This document shows positions 1 to 11,000 of a stretch of 64,000 nucleotides of DNA, one piece after another; within the stretch, counting starts at the first letter, position 1; each line of letters opens with the position of its first letter. The notes beneath the pieces were generated by a model. The model worked only from the letters and a program-made list of their open reading frames with translations, was not told the origin of the DNA and ran no database searches. The position numbers and the translations under genes are program-made. The DNA lies in NCBI RefSeq assembly GCF_002797535.1, contig NZ_PGFD01000001.1, positions 2,418,001 through 2,482,000 on the forward strand. The letters are read 5' to 3'. Origin of the DNA: Chryseobacterium geocarposphaerae (GTDB lineage: Bacteria; Bacteroidota; Bacteroidia; Flavobacteriales; Weeksellaceae).

Positions 1-988
1 CCCACACATAGTATGTTGTATTGGGAGTTAAAGGCGAAATGGTTGCAGAAGTTCCTGTTGGTACTGTCTGTGATGGTACCGTTGCAGATGTTGGTGCTGT
101 TGTAGAAGTGGTATAATAAATGTCATATCCACTCCCCGGAGCCAATGAAGGAGCTGTCCAGCTAACTGATCCACTTGTAGCTGTTATTGCTGATGATGTT
201 AAATTCGTAGGTGCAAAACAGGTTGGCGGAGTCCAGGTATAGGTCAATCCGGCAGTTGGCATCCCTGGTGTAGCAGCAGTCGTATTATATGCCTGAGTAT
301 TACTATTTGCAGTACCGGCAGTAGAGTTTGTAAAAAGAACTGAGGTTGAATTAGTTCTGTTATTAAAATCAGCATTGGTTGTACCTCTTAAACCAATTTG
401 TCTGGTTCCACTAATAGATGTACTTCCAACAAGATAAGACCCGTTCTTATAAACAACAGCAATTGTATTCGTAGTTTCTCTTAATCGTATTTGAAAAGAA
501 AAAGAATAAGCATTTGTAGTAGAAAGTGTATAAGAAGGTCTGAAATCAGCCCATTGTACCACTATCTCTCTGTTTGGAGCCGTCCCCACAACTCCCCAGC
601 TGATGTTACCTGTAGTACCACCAAGATTGAACACTGAATTAAGATCTCCACCAAATGCAGAAACGGCACCAGAATAGGCCCCTGTATTGGAAATGGGTGA
701 ATATTCAGATGTTGACGGAGCCGTTGTTCCAAAAGTTAAAAAACCGTTTGTTGAAACATTTAATGATGAATAATTAACACCATTAAATGAAAAATTAAAT
801 GGAATTGTTACCGGATAGACATTGTTATCCAACGAACCTGCAAGTGTATTTGCTGTTGCCGTTTCTAAAGTCGTCGCCCCTGTTAAGGCCGTGTAAGTTC
901 CAGATGACTTCACAAAACTGTAAGAACTCACCTGTGCATTGGTTATCAATGCAATTACAAATGAAAAAAGTAGTAAAATCTTCTTCAT
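1..988 (-). CDS. Large secreted fibronectin-III protein, 3' end beyond window
   Basis: The reading frame begins at the ATG whose complement is at 986-988 and runs off the left edge, giving 329 visible residues. It starts with a clear signal peptide (MKKILLLFSFVIALITNAQ), followed by about 200 residues of beta-rich sequence full of Thr, Ser, Asn and Gly. From about residue 220 a fibronectin type III module begins (CFAPTNLTSSAITATSGSVS, later LTPNTTYYVW). The same module wording occurs in the two giant genes upstream (1500-5996 and 6496-11094), so this is probably a third member of the same surface/secreted family. A T9SS sorting domain is expected at the unseen C-terminus but cannot be confirmed here. 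A role in adhesion or polymer binding is inference. Confidence 0.85.
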   Translation of the reverse strand, partial: MKKILLLFSFVIALITNAQVSSYSFVKSSGTYTALTGATTLETATANTLAGSLDNNVYPVTIPFNFSFNGVNYSSLNVSTNGFLTFGTTAPSTSEYSPISNTGAYSGAVSAFGGDLNSVFNLGGTTGNISWGVVGTAPNREIVVQWADFRPSYTLSTTNAYSFSFQIRLRETTNTIAVVYKNGSYLVGSTSISGTRQIGLRGTTNADFNNRTNSTSVLFTNSTAGTANSNTQAYNTTAATPGMPTAGLTYTWTPPTCFAPTNLTSSAITATSGSVSWTAPSLAPGSGYDIYYTTSTTAPTSATVPSQTVPTGTSATISPLTPNTTYYVW

Positions 989-1442
989 ATCATCAAAATA
1001 TTAAATCCATTATTAGGATTTTGAGAATTATACATAAATTAAATTAGAATTAAATGGATGGTCCTAAAAATATCTTTAACGTTTAAAACCATTAGTTATT
1101 ATAGAAAATAGTAAAATGTAAAAATTTTTATCATAGGCTGTATTATTTTAAATTGGTTGCAAAACTAATACTTTTATCTCACAAATACCTTACACTTATT
1201 TATTTTAAATAAATAACACAAATTCTCATTTTTTATTGGAAATAAATAAAAACCAAAAAAAAGATTTAAATTTTAAAAACAACAACCTTTAACTATCAAA
1301 TATCTATTAAATCGGTCATATGGAAACAAAAAAAATAATTCTTCTCGAAAACTTCATTTTTACCTCTATCAAATTTTAATATCATCAAGCATAAAATATT
1401 CATTCTTAAATATTACAACCGCTTATATATTTATAATAAAAA
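989..1442. other. AT-rich intergenic region
   Basis: No credible coding sequence is seen. The region is very AT-rich, with runs of A on the plus strand. It holds one promoter-like element for the leftward gene at 1160-1167 and abuts the terminator of the gene ending at 1500. The leader to the start at 988 would be about 170 bases. Confidence 0.6.
1160..1167 (-). promoter_or_regulatory. Candidate -7 element (TAGTTTTG)
   Basis: On the minus strand this reads TAGTTTTG, fitting the Bacteroidota -7 consensus TAnnTTTG. No well-spaced -33 element is seen. It is preceded by ATT, as in the elements before the two neighbouring paralogues. Confidence 0.3.
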
Positions 1443-1470
1443 AATAAGCTCCCATTTCTGAGAGCTTATT
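1443..1470 (-). terminator. Rho-independent terminator
   Basis: A 12-pair stem (AATAAGCTCCCA / TGAGAGCTTATT, one G-U pair) with a 4-base loop lies just past the stop of the gene at 1500-5996. The same hairpin with two changes follows the paralogue at 6436-6463. Confidence 0.75.
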
Positions 1471-1499
1471 CTATTTAAAAAGTAATCAATTAGTAATTC

Positions 1500-3060
1500 T
1501 TATTCCTTGATAAACTTCTTCTGTACCGAAGTTGAACCATCCTGAATATCGATCATATAAACTCCATTAATCAACGTATGAACATCTACTTTGTTGTTTA
1601 AGATGATTCCACTCGTGATTAGTTGACCTGCAGAACTATAAATCTTATAGTTAGCTCTCTTGCTGATATTCTTAACATTCAATACTGTACTTACAGGGTT
1701 CGGATAAATTAAGATATCATCTTGATTCAATAAACTATTTGCAGGTTTCTTAGAAATTCTTATTGAGTAATCTTCCACTTCTCCACTGTCGAAGTTAGTA
1801 CAGTTTACCGGAATTCCTCCTTTCATTAAGGCTACTCTCATCACTACATACATATAGTCTGCATTGCTTACAAAAGCATCGGATGGTACACTGAATGTCG
1901 TAGTTGCTGTTGCTGCAGTACTTGGATTAGATACCAAGATTCTTTCATTGATATCAAATTCTCCGTTTCTGTCGAAATCGATCCATGCTACAACGCCTGC
2001 GTCTCCACTTACTACTTTATCAATCGTTAACTGATTGTTCACTGAACCCTGAATCAATTCAATTTGGGCAGGTACTACAGCCGTATAATCAGTATACTTC
2101 GATCCTACAGAAGTATTGACCATCTGCGGTTTTCCATTAGGAACCACTGTCACTTTGGAGATATATTCTCCTGAAGTATTCAATGCTCCCATCTGACAGT
2201 AGATCACTGTTGGAGTCGTAAAGTAATATGGTAAAGTGAAATTACCTGGAGTACCACTACAAACGTTAGCTACCTCCATTTCATACTTAGTCAGTTCCGT
2301 TAAACCGGTAAGAGTATAGATATTGTTCGACACCTGAACAGTAGTCCATCCTGGGATTCCTACTTTTCTGTATCTTAAAATATATTTACCTGTTGCATCC
2401 GGGCCTATATAAGGATCCCACTGAACTTTAGCACTTGTTGGTTTCAATTCCAGAATCGTTAATCCTGGTGGCGGAATCTCACAAGTTCTCTCCGTAGTAA
2501 ATCTTGCTAAGCTTGACCATGGGTTAGGTGTTGTTGAATTCACACATATATTTCTTACCTGAACTTCATACTGTGTATACGGTGTTAGAGTATACCCTGT
2601 TGAAGGAAGTGAGAAGCTGTTAGCCGGAGGGTTTGGTAAATTAATTGGTCCAATCCATGTAGGATCTCCTACCTTTCTCCATTGCAACTGATAGGTAGCA
2701 CTTGCTGCCAATGGTGACCAGTTCACAACTGCTGTAGTAGCTGTAATATTAGTAAACGTTACATTCGGTGGAGTTGGGTCACATCTTGTGGTAAACACAT
2801 TATGTGAATATGTTCCTACGTTCACGGTATTACAAACAGCCGCTACTTCTACTTCATAATTGGTTGCCGGAGTCAATGGATAAGTCGGCGGGTTTAACGT
2901 AAACGTCTGTGTAATTCCCGTTACTGCAGCTATATCAATTGGACCCGCTGTCGGCAACCATTGGGTAGAACCTACCGGTCTGTATCTCAATTTATAAGAA
3001 GCTCCTCCGATATCCTGTGGCCAGGTAATTGTTGCTGAATTATGCGTAATAGAAGCCGGA
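1500..3060 (-). repeat. 3' segment nearly identical to 6496-8055 (copy 1)
   Basis: The 3' third of this gene and that of its upstream neighbour match almost base for base over about 1.5 kb, covering three Fn3 modules, the last GEVED domain, the T9SS domain and the terminator hairpin. Similarity continues at a lower level to about 3750. It is a direct repeat about 5 kb apart, able to recombine. Confidence 0.85.
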
Positions 3061-5996
3061 GTTACTGTAACGACAGGAGTAGCTGTACTACAAACTCTCA
3101 ATACAATATTGTCAACAGCTGCCGGCGGCTGAGTTCCTCCGGTACCATCATTTCTCCATTCGAATACCAAACGCATTACACTTCCTGCAAAGCTGGTTAA
3201 ATTTAAATTTGCATTGGAATAAGACTGCCAAGTCGTTCCATTTAAATTATACTGTCCTACCTGCACTCTTCCAGAACCAGTTGTAATCTGAGTTCCCGGT
3301 GTAGGCATAAAGTTGGATGGCACCAACCATACTCTTAAATAGTCATATGAACTTTCACCCTGTGCTTTCCAGTCAAAAGAGAAGGTAGCAAGACTGGTTC
3401 CTGTTGGAATTTCAATATCTCTATAAGCCTGTACCGTACTTGCCGCAGAAGAAACAGTATAAGCATTTGTTACTCCATTATCATTAGAAATATAGATGGA
3501 TTTTCCAGTATTTCCGGTTGCAGAGCCATAGAACCATTTATTAGCTTGCGTTCCATTCAATAATCCTAAATCATTAGCCGCCTCAAAATTCTGAATATAA
3601 GGAAGCTGAGCCGGAATCTGTGTCGTCATAAAGTTTGGCCCCTGAGCTACATAACTGTTATCTGTAGGAGAGCAGATTGCTTTTACCCACCAATAATACG
3701 TTGTGTTCGGAGCTAAAGTCGGTGCAAGGTTCACTGATGTTGCCGTTGTTGTCCCTGTAGGGGTTGCCGGCTGCGTTGGAGTTGTAGAAACATAATATGC
3801 ATATCCGTTTGCCGGTGGCGTTGCTGGAGTTGCCCAGCTTATAATTGCCCCATTACCCGTTAAACCGCTTACTGCTAAACCTGTTGGTGGTAAACATGTT
3901 GGTGGCGCAACTACAGCCAATGTAAAGTCTACATAATTTCCGTATGGTGCAGGTCCACAAGGAGTAACTGCTCCAATAAAAGATGAAGAAGCTCTTACTC
4001 TATAATTTCCTAACGCTTGTGCTGCAGGAATATTAATTGTTGCAGTTCCTGTAGACGCATAAGAAGTTGTTGCCAGGATAGTTTCTCCCGGATCATTAAA
4101 GTCCATGTCATTATTCCAGTCAATCCAAACATAATAGTAATATGTAGAACCACCAGAAGTCGCCAAGTTCATCACAACACTATTTCCCGGAGAACTAAGG
4201 AATGACATATTAGAATTAACATAAGCCGTATAAGATGATGCCGTATATCCAAGGTTTGTCCATCCTCCTGTAGTAGTAATATTATTTAAATAGTATGTTG
4301 TTGAACTACTTCCTCCTGTTGGAGCACAATAATTAGTAAATACAGTAATTGGTCCAGACCAAGGGCTCGCATCTGTAGAACTACATCTTGCTCGTACCCA
4401 TATATAATAAGTGGTATTAATTGTTAGACCAGGAATTGTAGCAGTTGTACCTGTTACTCCTGTAATCTGAGGAGTAGTTGCTGCTCCCGGCGCAATACCT
4501 GTTGTATTATAATAAATTTCATAGCCTAGAGGATTCGTTGTAGAAGCCGTCCATCCGATAGCCGCTGAAGATGTTGTAGCAGAGTTTAAAACTAATGCTG
4601 TAGGCGGCATACATGTAGGAGGAGCTCCAACCGCTATAGTATAATCCACATAATTACCATATGATGCAGTGCCACAAGATGTAATTGCTCCACTGTATGA
4701 TACCGCAAATCTCACTCTGTAATTTCCATAAGGCTGTGCTGCCGGAACGTTAATGCTGGTTGATCCTGTAGCAGCATAAGAAGTTGTTGCCAGAATAGTT
4801 TCTCCCGCATCATTAAAGTCCATGTCATTATTCCAGTCTACCCATGTATAATAATAGTAAGTACTAGAGCCTGCCGCTGCTAAACTGACACTAATGTTAC
4901 TTCCTGGTGAAGTAGTAATTGTATTTGTTGAATTATTAACATAAGCTGTGTAGGATGATGCTGTATAATTTAAATTGGTCCATCCTCCTGTCGTTAAGAT
5001 TTTATTCAGGTAATAAGATGTGGAACTCGTTCCTCCTGCCGGCACACAATACCCTGTATAGAAAGAAACAGGCCCCACCCAAATACTTTGCTGTGTAGAA
5101 CTACACTTAGCTCTTGCCCATACATAATAAGTGGTGTTAGCCGTTAATCCTGAAATAGTAGCAGATGTCGTAGTACTTTGTACAGAATTGGTGGCATTGA
5201 GTACTGTTGAAGAAGTAGGAGCAACTCCTGTCGTGTTATAATATACATCATAGCCGTTGGCTGGTACAGGAGTAGGAGCTGTCCAGGTAATCTGTCCACT
5301 ATTTGAAGTAATAACTCCCGTAGCTAACTGATTTGGAAACATACATCCAGAAGGCGCTTCACTCACAAGCTGTAACCTTGGAATAGATGCCGTTCTGCTA
5401 TTTGCAGTTGGTGGCGAAGCCGGATCTGCATTTACAGTATCACTATAATGATATATTCCCGTATTTGTTCCTGATGTATATGATCCCCAGCTAGCCGTAC
5501 AGGAATAGCCAGGTGCATTCTCATCAACTGCAATTACCAGGTTACTTGTTCCATTCCAGACAAACGGTGTGGTTAGAGAAAGCTCTACCCAATTCCCCGC
5601 TGTCATCGTTCCTAATGTTCCAGAATAAACCTGTGACATTTGGGATAAAGGCACCCAGTCGGTTGTAGAAGAAAAGGTCGTTTTTGTTGTATTTCCAATA
5701 TAGACTGTCCACTGATTGTAGTTGGACTGGGTTGCTGCCGTAGCTGATACGTAAAACCTCACTTTGGTAATTACCGTATTGGTAGTCCCAATAGCTGTAG
5801 TAAGCTCAGCAGCTGTATACAATTGTTGTGAATAACTGTATCCATAACAAGAGTAAACAGGAAGGTAAGTAGATGTAGCAGTACCTGTACCTATTGATCC
5901 TGTCTGTCCTTTCGCAAACAGTCCGAACAGCATACAGAATAATACAATCAACTCCCTAAAGAATTTTTTGTTTTTACAATGTAAAAATACGCTCAT
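1500..5996 (-). CDS. T9SS-exported fibronectin-III/GEVED giant protein
   Basis: This 1498-residue protein has an N-terminal signal segment (about 1-31) with a hydrophobic core ending AKGQ. Domain order by reading: a beta-rich N-terminal domain (to about 215); Fn3 modules alternating with two GEVED-type domains (about 316-455 and 556-695, each with WIDWNNDMDF or WVDWNNDMDF and a NYVDYT/NYVDFT end); an Fn3; a cleaved-adhesin/MAM-like jelly roll (about 795-965); three Fn3; a GEVED domain with AWIDFDRNGEFD and GEVEDYSIR; and a type A T9SS sorting domain (DILIYPNPV, ending VQKKFIKE). T9SS domains direct outer-membrane passage and surface anchoring or release in Bacteroidota. The last ~500 residues are almost identical to those of the next gene. 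Binding or adhesion is inferred; no catalytic motif is visible. Confidence 0.9.
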   Translation of the reverse strand: MSVFLHCKNKKFFRELIVLFCMLFGLFAKGQTGSIGTGTATSTYLPVYSCYGYSYSQQLYTAAELTTAIGTTNTVITKVRFYVSATAATQSNYNQWTVYIGNTTKTTFSSTTDWVPLSQMSQVYSGTLGTMTAGNWVELSLTTPFVWNGTSNLVIAVDENAPGYSCTASWGSYTSGTNTGIYHYSDTVNADPASPPTANSRTASIPRLQLVSEAPSGCMFPNQLATGVITSNSGQITWTAPTPVPANGYDVYYNTTGVAPTSSTVLNATNSVQSTTTSATISGLTANTTYYVWARAKCSSTQQSIWVGPVSFYTGYCVPAGGTSSTSYYLNKILTTGGWTNLNYTASSYTAYVNNSTNTITTSPGSNISVSLAAAGSSTYYYYTWVDWNNDMDFNDAGETILATTSYAATGSTSINVPAAQPYGNYRVRFAVSYSGAITSCGTASYGNYVDYTIAVGAPPTCMPPTALVLNSATTSSAAIGWTASTTNPLGYEIYYNTTGIAPGAATTPQITGVTGTTATIPGLTINTTYYIWVRARCSSTDASPWSGPITVFTNYCAPTGGSSSTTYYLNNITTTGGWTNLGYTASSYTAYVNSNMSFLSSPGNSVVMNLATSGGSTYYYYVWIDWNNDMDFNDPGETILATTSYASTGTATINIPAAQALGNYRVRASSSFIGAVTPCGPAPYGNYVDFTLAVVAPPTCLPPTGLAVSGLTGNGAIISWATPATPPANGYAYYVSTTPTQPATPTGTTTATSVNLAPTLAPNTTYYWWVKAICSPTDNSYVAQGPNFMTTQIPAQLPYIQNFEAANDLGLLNGTQANKWFYGSATGNTGKSIYISNDNGVTNAYTVSSAASTVQAYRDIEIPTGTSLATFSFDWKAQGESSYDYLRVWLVPSNFMPTPGTQITTGSGRVQVGQYNLNGTTWQSYSNANLNLTSFAGSVMRLVFEWRNDGTGGTQPPAAVDNIVLRVCSTATPVVTVTPASITHNSATITWPQDIGGASYKLRYRPVGSTQWLPTAGPIDIAAVTGITQTFTLNPPTYPLTPATNYEVEVAAVCNTVNVGTYSHNVFTTRCDPTPPNVTFTNITATTAVVNWSPLAASATYQLQWRKVGDPTWIGPINLPNPPANSFSLPSTGYTLTPYTQYEVQVRNICVNSTTPNPWSSLARFTTERTCEIPPPGLTILELKPTSAKVQWDPYIGPDATGKYILRYRKVGIPGWTTVQVSNNIYTLTGLTELTKYEMEVANVCSGTPGNFTLPYYFTTPTVIYCQMGALNTSGEYISKVTVVPNGKPQMVNTSVGSKYTDYTAVVPAQIELIQGSVNNQLTIDKVVSGDAGVVAWIDFDRNGEFDINERILVSNPSTAATATTTFSVPSDAFVSNADYMYVVMRVALMKGGIPVNCTNFDSGEVEDYSIRISKKPANSLLNQDDILIYPNPVSTVLNVKNISKRANYKIYSSAGQLITSGIILNNKVDVHTLINGVYMIDIQDGSTSVQKKFIKE

Positions 5997-6435
5997 AGTT
6001 TTTAAAATTTAATGAATTGATAATCGTCGAAAGACAAGTTATTTTTTCGATCATATATCCAGTATTCTGAATATATTTTATTGCAGTTTCAACTGCATTA
6101 AAGAGAGAATAAAGTTTATTTCATATTACAAGATTTTTAATAATTATACAAATCTAATCATATTTTCATTAAAAATATCATTAATAATTACTTATTTTAA
6201 TCAAATACTAACAAAATCTTTCAATTATGATTATAGATATCCAAAAAATACACAAAGGTGTGAATTTTACGACATTGATTTTCCCTGTAAGCAAAAGCGT
6301 TTAGCGAAATCATCATTTGAAAAAAGAACGATCCCAACCAATAAGTTATCGATTCAACACCGAATAGGAAATATTCAAATTATTTCTTCAACACATTCTA
6401 TTTTTTAATCAAAACTCAATAAATAGCAAAAAAAA
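5997..6435. other. AT-rich intergenic region
   Basis: No convincing gene. It contains a promoter-like element at 6149-6156 for the gene starting at 5996 and otherwise shows only AT-rich sequence. Confidence 0.6.
6149..6156 (-). promoter_or_regulatory. Candidate -7 element (TAGATTTG)
   Basis: The minus strand reads ATTAGATTTGTATAA, identical over these 15 bases to the sequence upstream of the paralogue (11304-11311). It fits TAnnTTTG. The implied leader is about 150 bases. A -33 element at normal spacing is not obvious. Confidence 0.45.
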
Positions 6436-6463
6436 AATCAGCTCTCATTTCTGAGAGCTGATT
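6436..6463 (-). terminator. Rho-independent terminator
   Basis: A perfect 12-pair stem (AATCAGCTCTCA / TGAGAGCTGATT) with a 4-base loop, followed on the minus strand by a long T run, sits just past the stop at 6496. Confidence 0.85.
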
Positions 6464-6495
6464 CTATTTTAAAAAGTAATCGTTGTTATGATTTC

Positions 6496-8055
6496 TTATT
6501 CCTTGATAAACTTCTTCTGTACCGAAGTTGAACCATCCTGAATATCGATCACATACATTCCGTTGATTAATGAATGGACATCTACTTTGTTATTTAAGAT
6601 GATTCCGGTCGTGATCAACTGACCTGCAGAACTATAAATCTTATAGTTAGCTCTCTTGCTGATATTCTTAACATTCAATACTGTACTTACAGGGTTAGGA
6701 TAAATTAAGATATCATTCTGATTCAGTAAGTTAGTAGCCGGTTTCTTAGAGATTCTCACTGTGTAATCTTCCACTTCTCCACTGTCGAAGTTGGTACAGT
6801 TTACCGGAATTCCTCCTTTCATTAACGCTACTCTCATCACTACATACATATAGTCTGCATTGCTTACAAAAGCATCGGATGGTACACTGAATGTAGTCGT
6901 TGCTGTTGCTGCAGTACTTGGATTAGATACCAAAATTCTTTCATTGATGTCAAATTCTCCGTTTCTGTCGAAATCAATCCATGCTACAACACCTGCATCT
7001 CCGCTTACCACTTTATCAATTGTTAACTGGTTATTGGTTGATCCCTGAATCAATTCAATTTGAGCAGGTACTACAGCCGTATAATCAGTGTATGTTGATC
7101 CTGCAGAAGTATTAACCATCTGTGGTTTTCCATTAGGAGTTACTGTCACTTTAGAGATATATTCTCCTGAAGTATTCACTGCTCCCATCTGACAGTAGAT
7201 CACTGTTGGAGTCGTAAAGTAATATGGTAAAGTATAATTACCCGGAGTACCACTACAAACGTTAGCTACCTCCATTTCATACTTCGTCAGTTCCGTTAAA
7301 TCGGTAAGAGTATAGATATTGTTGGATACCTGAATAGTAGTCCATCCAGGAATTCCTATTTTTCTATATCTTAAAATATATTTACCTGTTGCATCCGGAC
7401 CTACATAAGGATCCCACTGTACTTTAGCACTTGTTGGTTTCAATTCAAGAATGGTTAATCCCGGAGGTGCAATATCACAAGTTCTCTCCGTAGTAAATCT
7501 TGCCAAACTTGACCATGGATTAGGTGTCGTTGAATTTACACATGTATTTCTTACCTGAACTTCATATTGTGTATATGGTGTTAAAGTATATCCTGTTGAA
7601 GGAAGCGAGAAGCTATTAGCAGGAGGGTTTGGTAAATTAATTGGTCCAATCCATGTAGGATCTCCTACTTTTCTCCATTGCAGCTGATAGGTAGCACTTG
7701 CCGCCAATGGTGACCAGTTCACAACTGCTGTAGTAGCTGTAATATTTGTAAACGTTACATTCGGTGGAGTCGGATCACACAATGTAATAAATTCATTGTG
7801 GGAATATGTTCCTACGTTCACGGTATTACAAACTGCTGCCACTTCTACTTCGTATAATGTTGCAGGTAATAATCCTGTAAGAGGAAAAGGTGGCTGGTTA
7901 GGTGCATTTACTGCTGGCACATCAATAGGACCTGCTGTTGGCAGCCATTGGGTAGAACCTACCGGTCTGTATCTTACTTTATAAGAAGCTCCTCCGATAT
8001 CCTGCGGCCAGGTAATTGTCGCTGAATTATGCGTAATAGAAGTTGGAACTACTGT
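6496..8055 (-). repeat. 3' segment nearly identical to 1500-3060 (copy 2)
   Basis: Second copy of the long direct repeat described at 1500-3060. Both copies sit in the same frame and position within their genes, so recombination would exchange or fuse whole N-terminal domain sets. Confidence 0.85.
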
Positions 8056-11000
8056 AACAACAGGAGTAGCCGTACTACAAACTCTCAATATAATATTGTC
8101 AACGGCTGCCGGTGGCGGTGTTCCTCCAGAACTATCATTGGTCCATTCGAATACCAAACGCATAATACCACCTGCATAGTTAGTCAGATTTAAATTTGCA
8201 TTGGAGTAAGACTGCCAAGTCGTTCCATTTAAATTATACTGTCCTACCTGAACTCTTCCCGGCGATCCAGGTGTTCCGGTTGCAGTTGTAATCTGAGTTC
8301 CCGGTGTAGGTAAAAAGGTAGCTGGTACCAGCCATACTTTTAAATAATCATAAGAACTCTCTCCATCTGCTTTCCAGTCAAAAGAGAAAGTAGCAAGGCT
8401 GGTTCCTGCCGGAATTTCTATATCTCTGTAGGCATGTACAATACTTGTTAAATTATCAGCATATGAGTTCGTAACTCCATTATCATTTGTAATATAGATG
8501 GACTTTCCGGTATTTCCGGTTGCAGAACCATGGAACCATATATTAGGTTGTCCTCCATTTAACAATCCGAAATCATTGCTTCCAGAAAAATCCTGGATAT
8601 AAGGAATTTGCGCCGGAATTTGTGTAGTCATAAAACTCGGTCCCGGAATCCAAATACTGGAGTCGGTAGTGGAGCAAACTGCTTTTACCCACCAATAATA
8701 TGTTGTGTTCGGAGCTAAAGTCGGAATCAAATTCACAGATGTCGCTGAGGTAGGTACTCCGACCGTACTTGCACCAGGAGGCGTATTTGAAGCCGATACA
8801 TAGTATATATATCCACCAACAGGCGCAGGCGTTGGTGCTGTCCAGCTGATTGTTGCTCCATTCGAAACAATTCCTGTTACATTCAAAGTTGTTGGCACTT
8901 TACAAGTAGGGATCAATAAATTTATATTATCTATCGCTCCAGCCGGCGAATTACCACCATACGAATCATTTTTCCATTCGAATACCAAACGCATAACACC
9001 TCCTGCATAACCTGATAAATCCACATTAGTATTCACAAAGCTCTGCCAAGTTCCCTGTTGGTTTAGCTGGCCCAGCAAAACTCTATTCGCTCCTGCAGTA
9101 ATTGCATTTCCTGCAGCTGGCATGTATGATGAAGGAACCATCCATACACTAATATAATCATATAAATATGGTGTTGTCCCTTCTCCCATTGCTCTCCAAT
9201 CAAAAGTAAGAATAGCTGGTGAAGCAGCTGTTGTTCCTGCAGGTATGGCAAAATCTCTATAGGCATGAACTACACTCGTAGAATAAGCATCATAAGCATT
9301 TGTAACCCCGTTATCATTAGAGATAAATATTGAATTTGCCGGATTACCTGTTGCCGAGCCATAATACCATTTATTTGTCTGAGATCCATTTATAATTCCA
9401 AAATCATTACTGGTAAAAGGCTGAGAATATGGTAGTGTAGCAGGAATTTGTGTTGTTGTAAACGTTGGCCCCTGAATCCAGATACTGGAGTCTGTTGTAG
9501 AGCAAACTGCTCTCACCCACCAATAATAGGTAGTGTTTGGAGCCAAAGTACTTGGCAAACTAAATGAAGTTCCTGTTACAGGTCCAGTAGCAGCAGTAGG
9601 CGGTGTGTTTGTTGTAGAAATATAATATTCATATCCGTTTGCAGGAACAGGCGTTGGTGCTGTCCAGCCTATAGTAGCTGTATTTGAAGAGATTCCACTC
9701 ACGGTCATTCCTGTAGGCTCTACACAGGTAGGAGTAGGCATTACATTAAAATCATCAAATCCTAAATAATACGGATCCCAGGTAGCAGCATAAGCTTTAA
9801 TTCCGAAATTATACTCCCCTGTTGTAGTTGGTACAAATGTTACTTTAACTTTTGTATAATTTGTACTATTTGAACCCCCATTTGTTGTTTGGGAAGAAGT
9901 AACAAAAGTAGTCAAATTGGTAGCTCCTGTAGAAGACTGTAAGGTATTCACCAATACATCTCCTTCCCAACCAGAATATCCGTCTCCTACCCAATAGAAG
10001 GAGAAATCATAAGACTGATTTGCCGTTAAGTGAAAGCTAGGTGTCCATAAATAAGATGCTGTTGTAGGATAATAAACAGTTACATAATTAGGAGTAGATT
10101 TTGGATCATTATAATCTTGAGCAGAAGCATCCTGAGTCGTAAATAAATTAGAACCTCCATTAGTCGCCCAACAATTTGGCAATACAGCTGTTCCAATACC
10201 TGTCATTGAGTCAAAATTTTCAGACCAAGGGAAAGTAGAAATTGCAACACATGGTGTTGTGAATGGTAAAGCCATTGGAATCCAGTAACTCTGATCAGTA
10301 GCACTGCATTTTGCCCTTACCCATACATAATAAGTTGTTGTTGGCGATAAGCCTGAAATCGTAGCCGAGGTCGTAGTACTTGATACGGAATTACTTGCAT
10401 TAAGCACCGTACTTGAAGTTGGAGGGATTCCTGTAGTATTATAATAGACATCATATCCGTTCGCCGGAGCCGGTGTAGGTGCTGTCCATGATATAGCAGC
10501 GGTAGCCGCAGTAACAGTTCCTAACGTTATTGCTGATGGTGCGGCACAAGTTGGGGGTGCAGATTGCGAAATTGATACGTTATCAAAATAATAATAAACA
10601 TCTGAATTAAGATCAGAAGTAACATTAAATCGAACATATAAATTCCCTGCCGAAGGTACGAAAGTAATCGTTTTTGTCGCACATGTATTAGCCGATATGT
10701 GGTTGGCAGAATTAATCGTATAAGCCGTAGTCCAGGGTCCTGAAGTGCTTGTAGCATATTCTACTTTTATAGTCCCTATATTAGCAGCTGGCGTAGCAGT
10801 AGTTCCCGCATAATAGTCAGTTACCTTGTAATCAAAAGACATAGTGACCTGCCCGGTATTATTTCCTGTGAGATTAGGGGAAGTAAACTCACCTGTGTTT
10901 CCATAATACCTTTCACCTCTAATGGTTCCACCACTGGTTCCACATATTTGATTGGCAGCAGTTTCATTGGAGAAAACAGACCCGCTTGTGGTCCAGTTGT

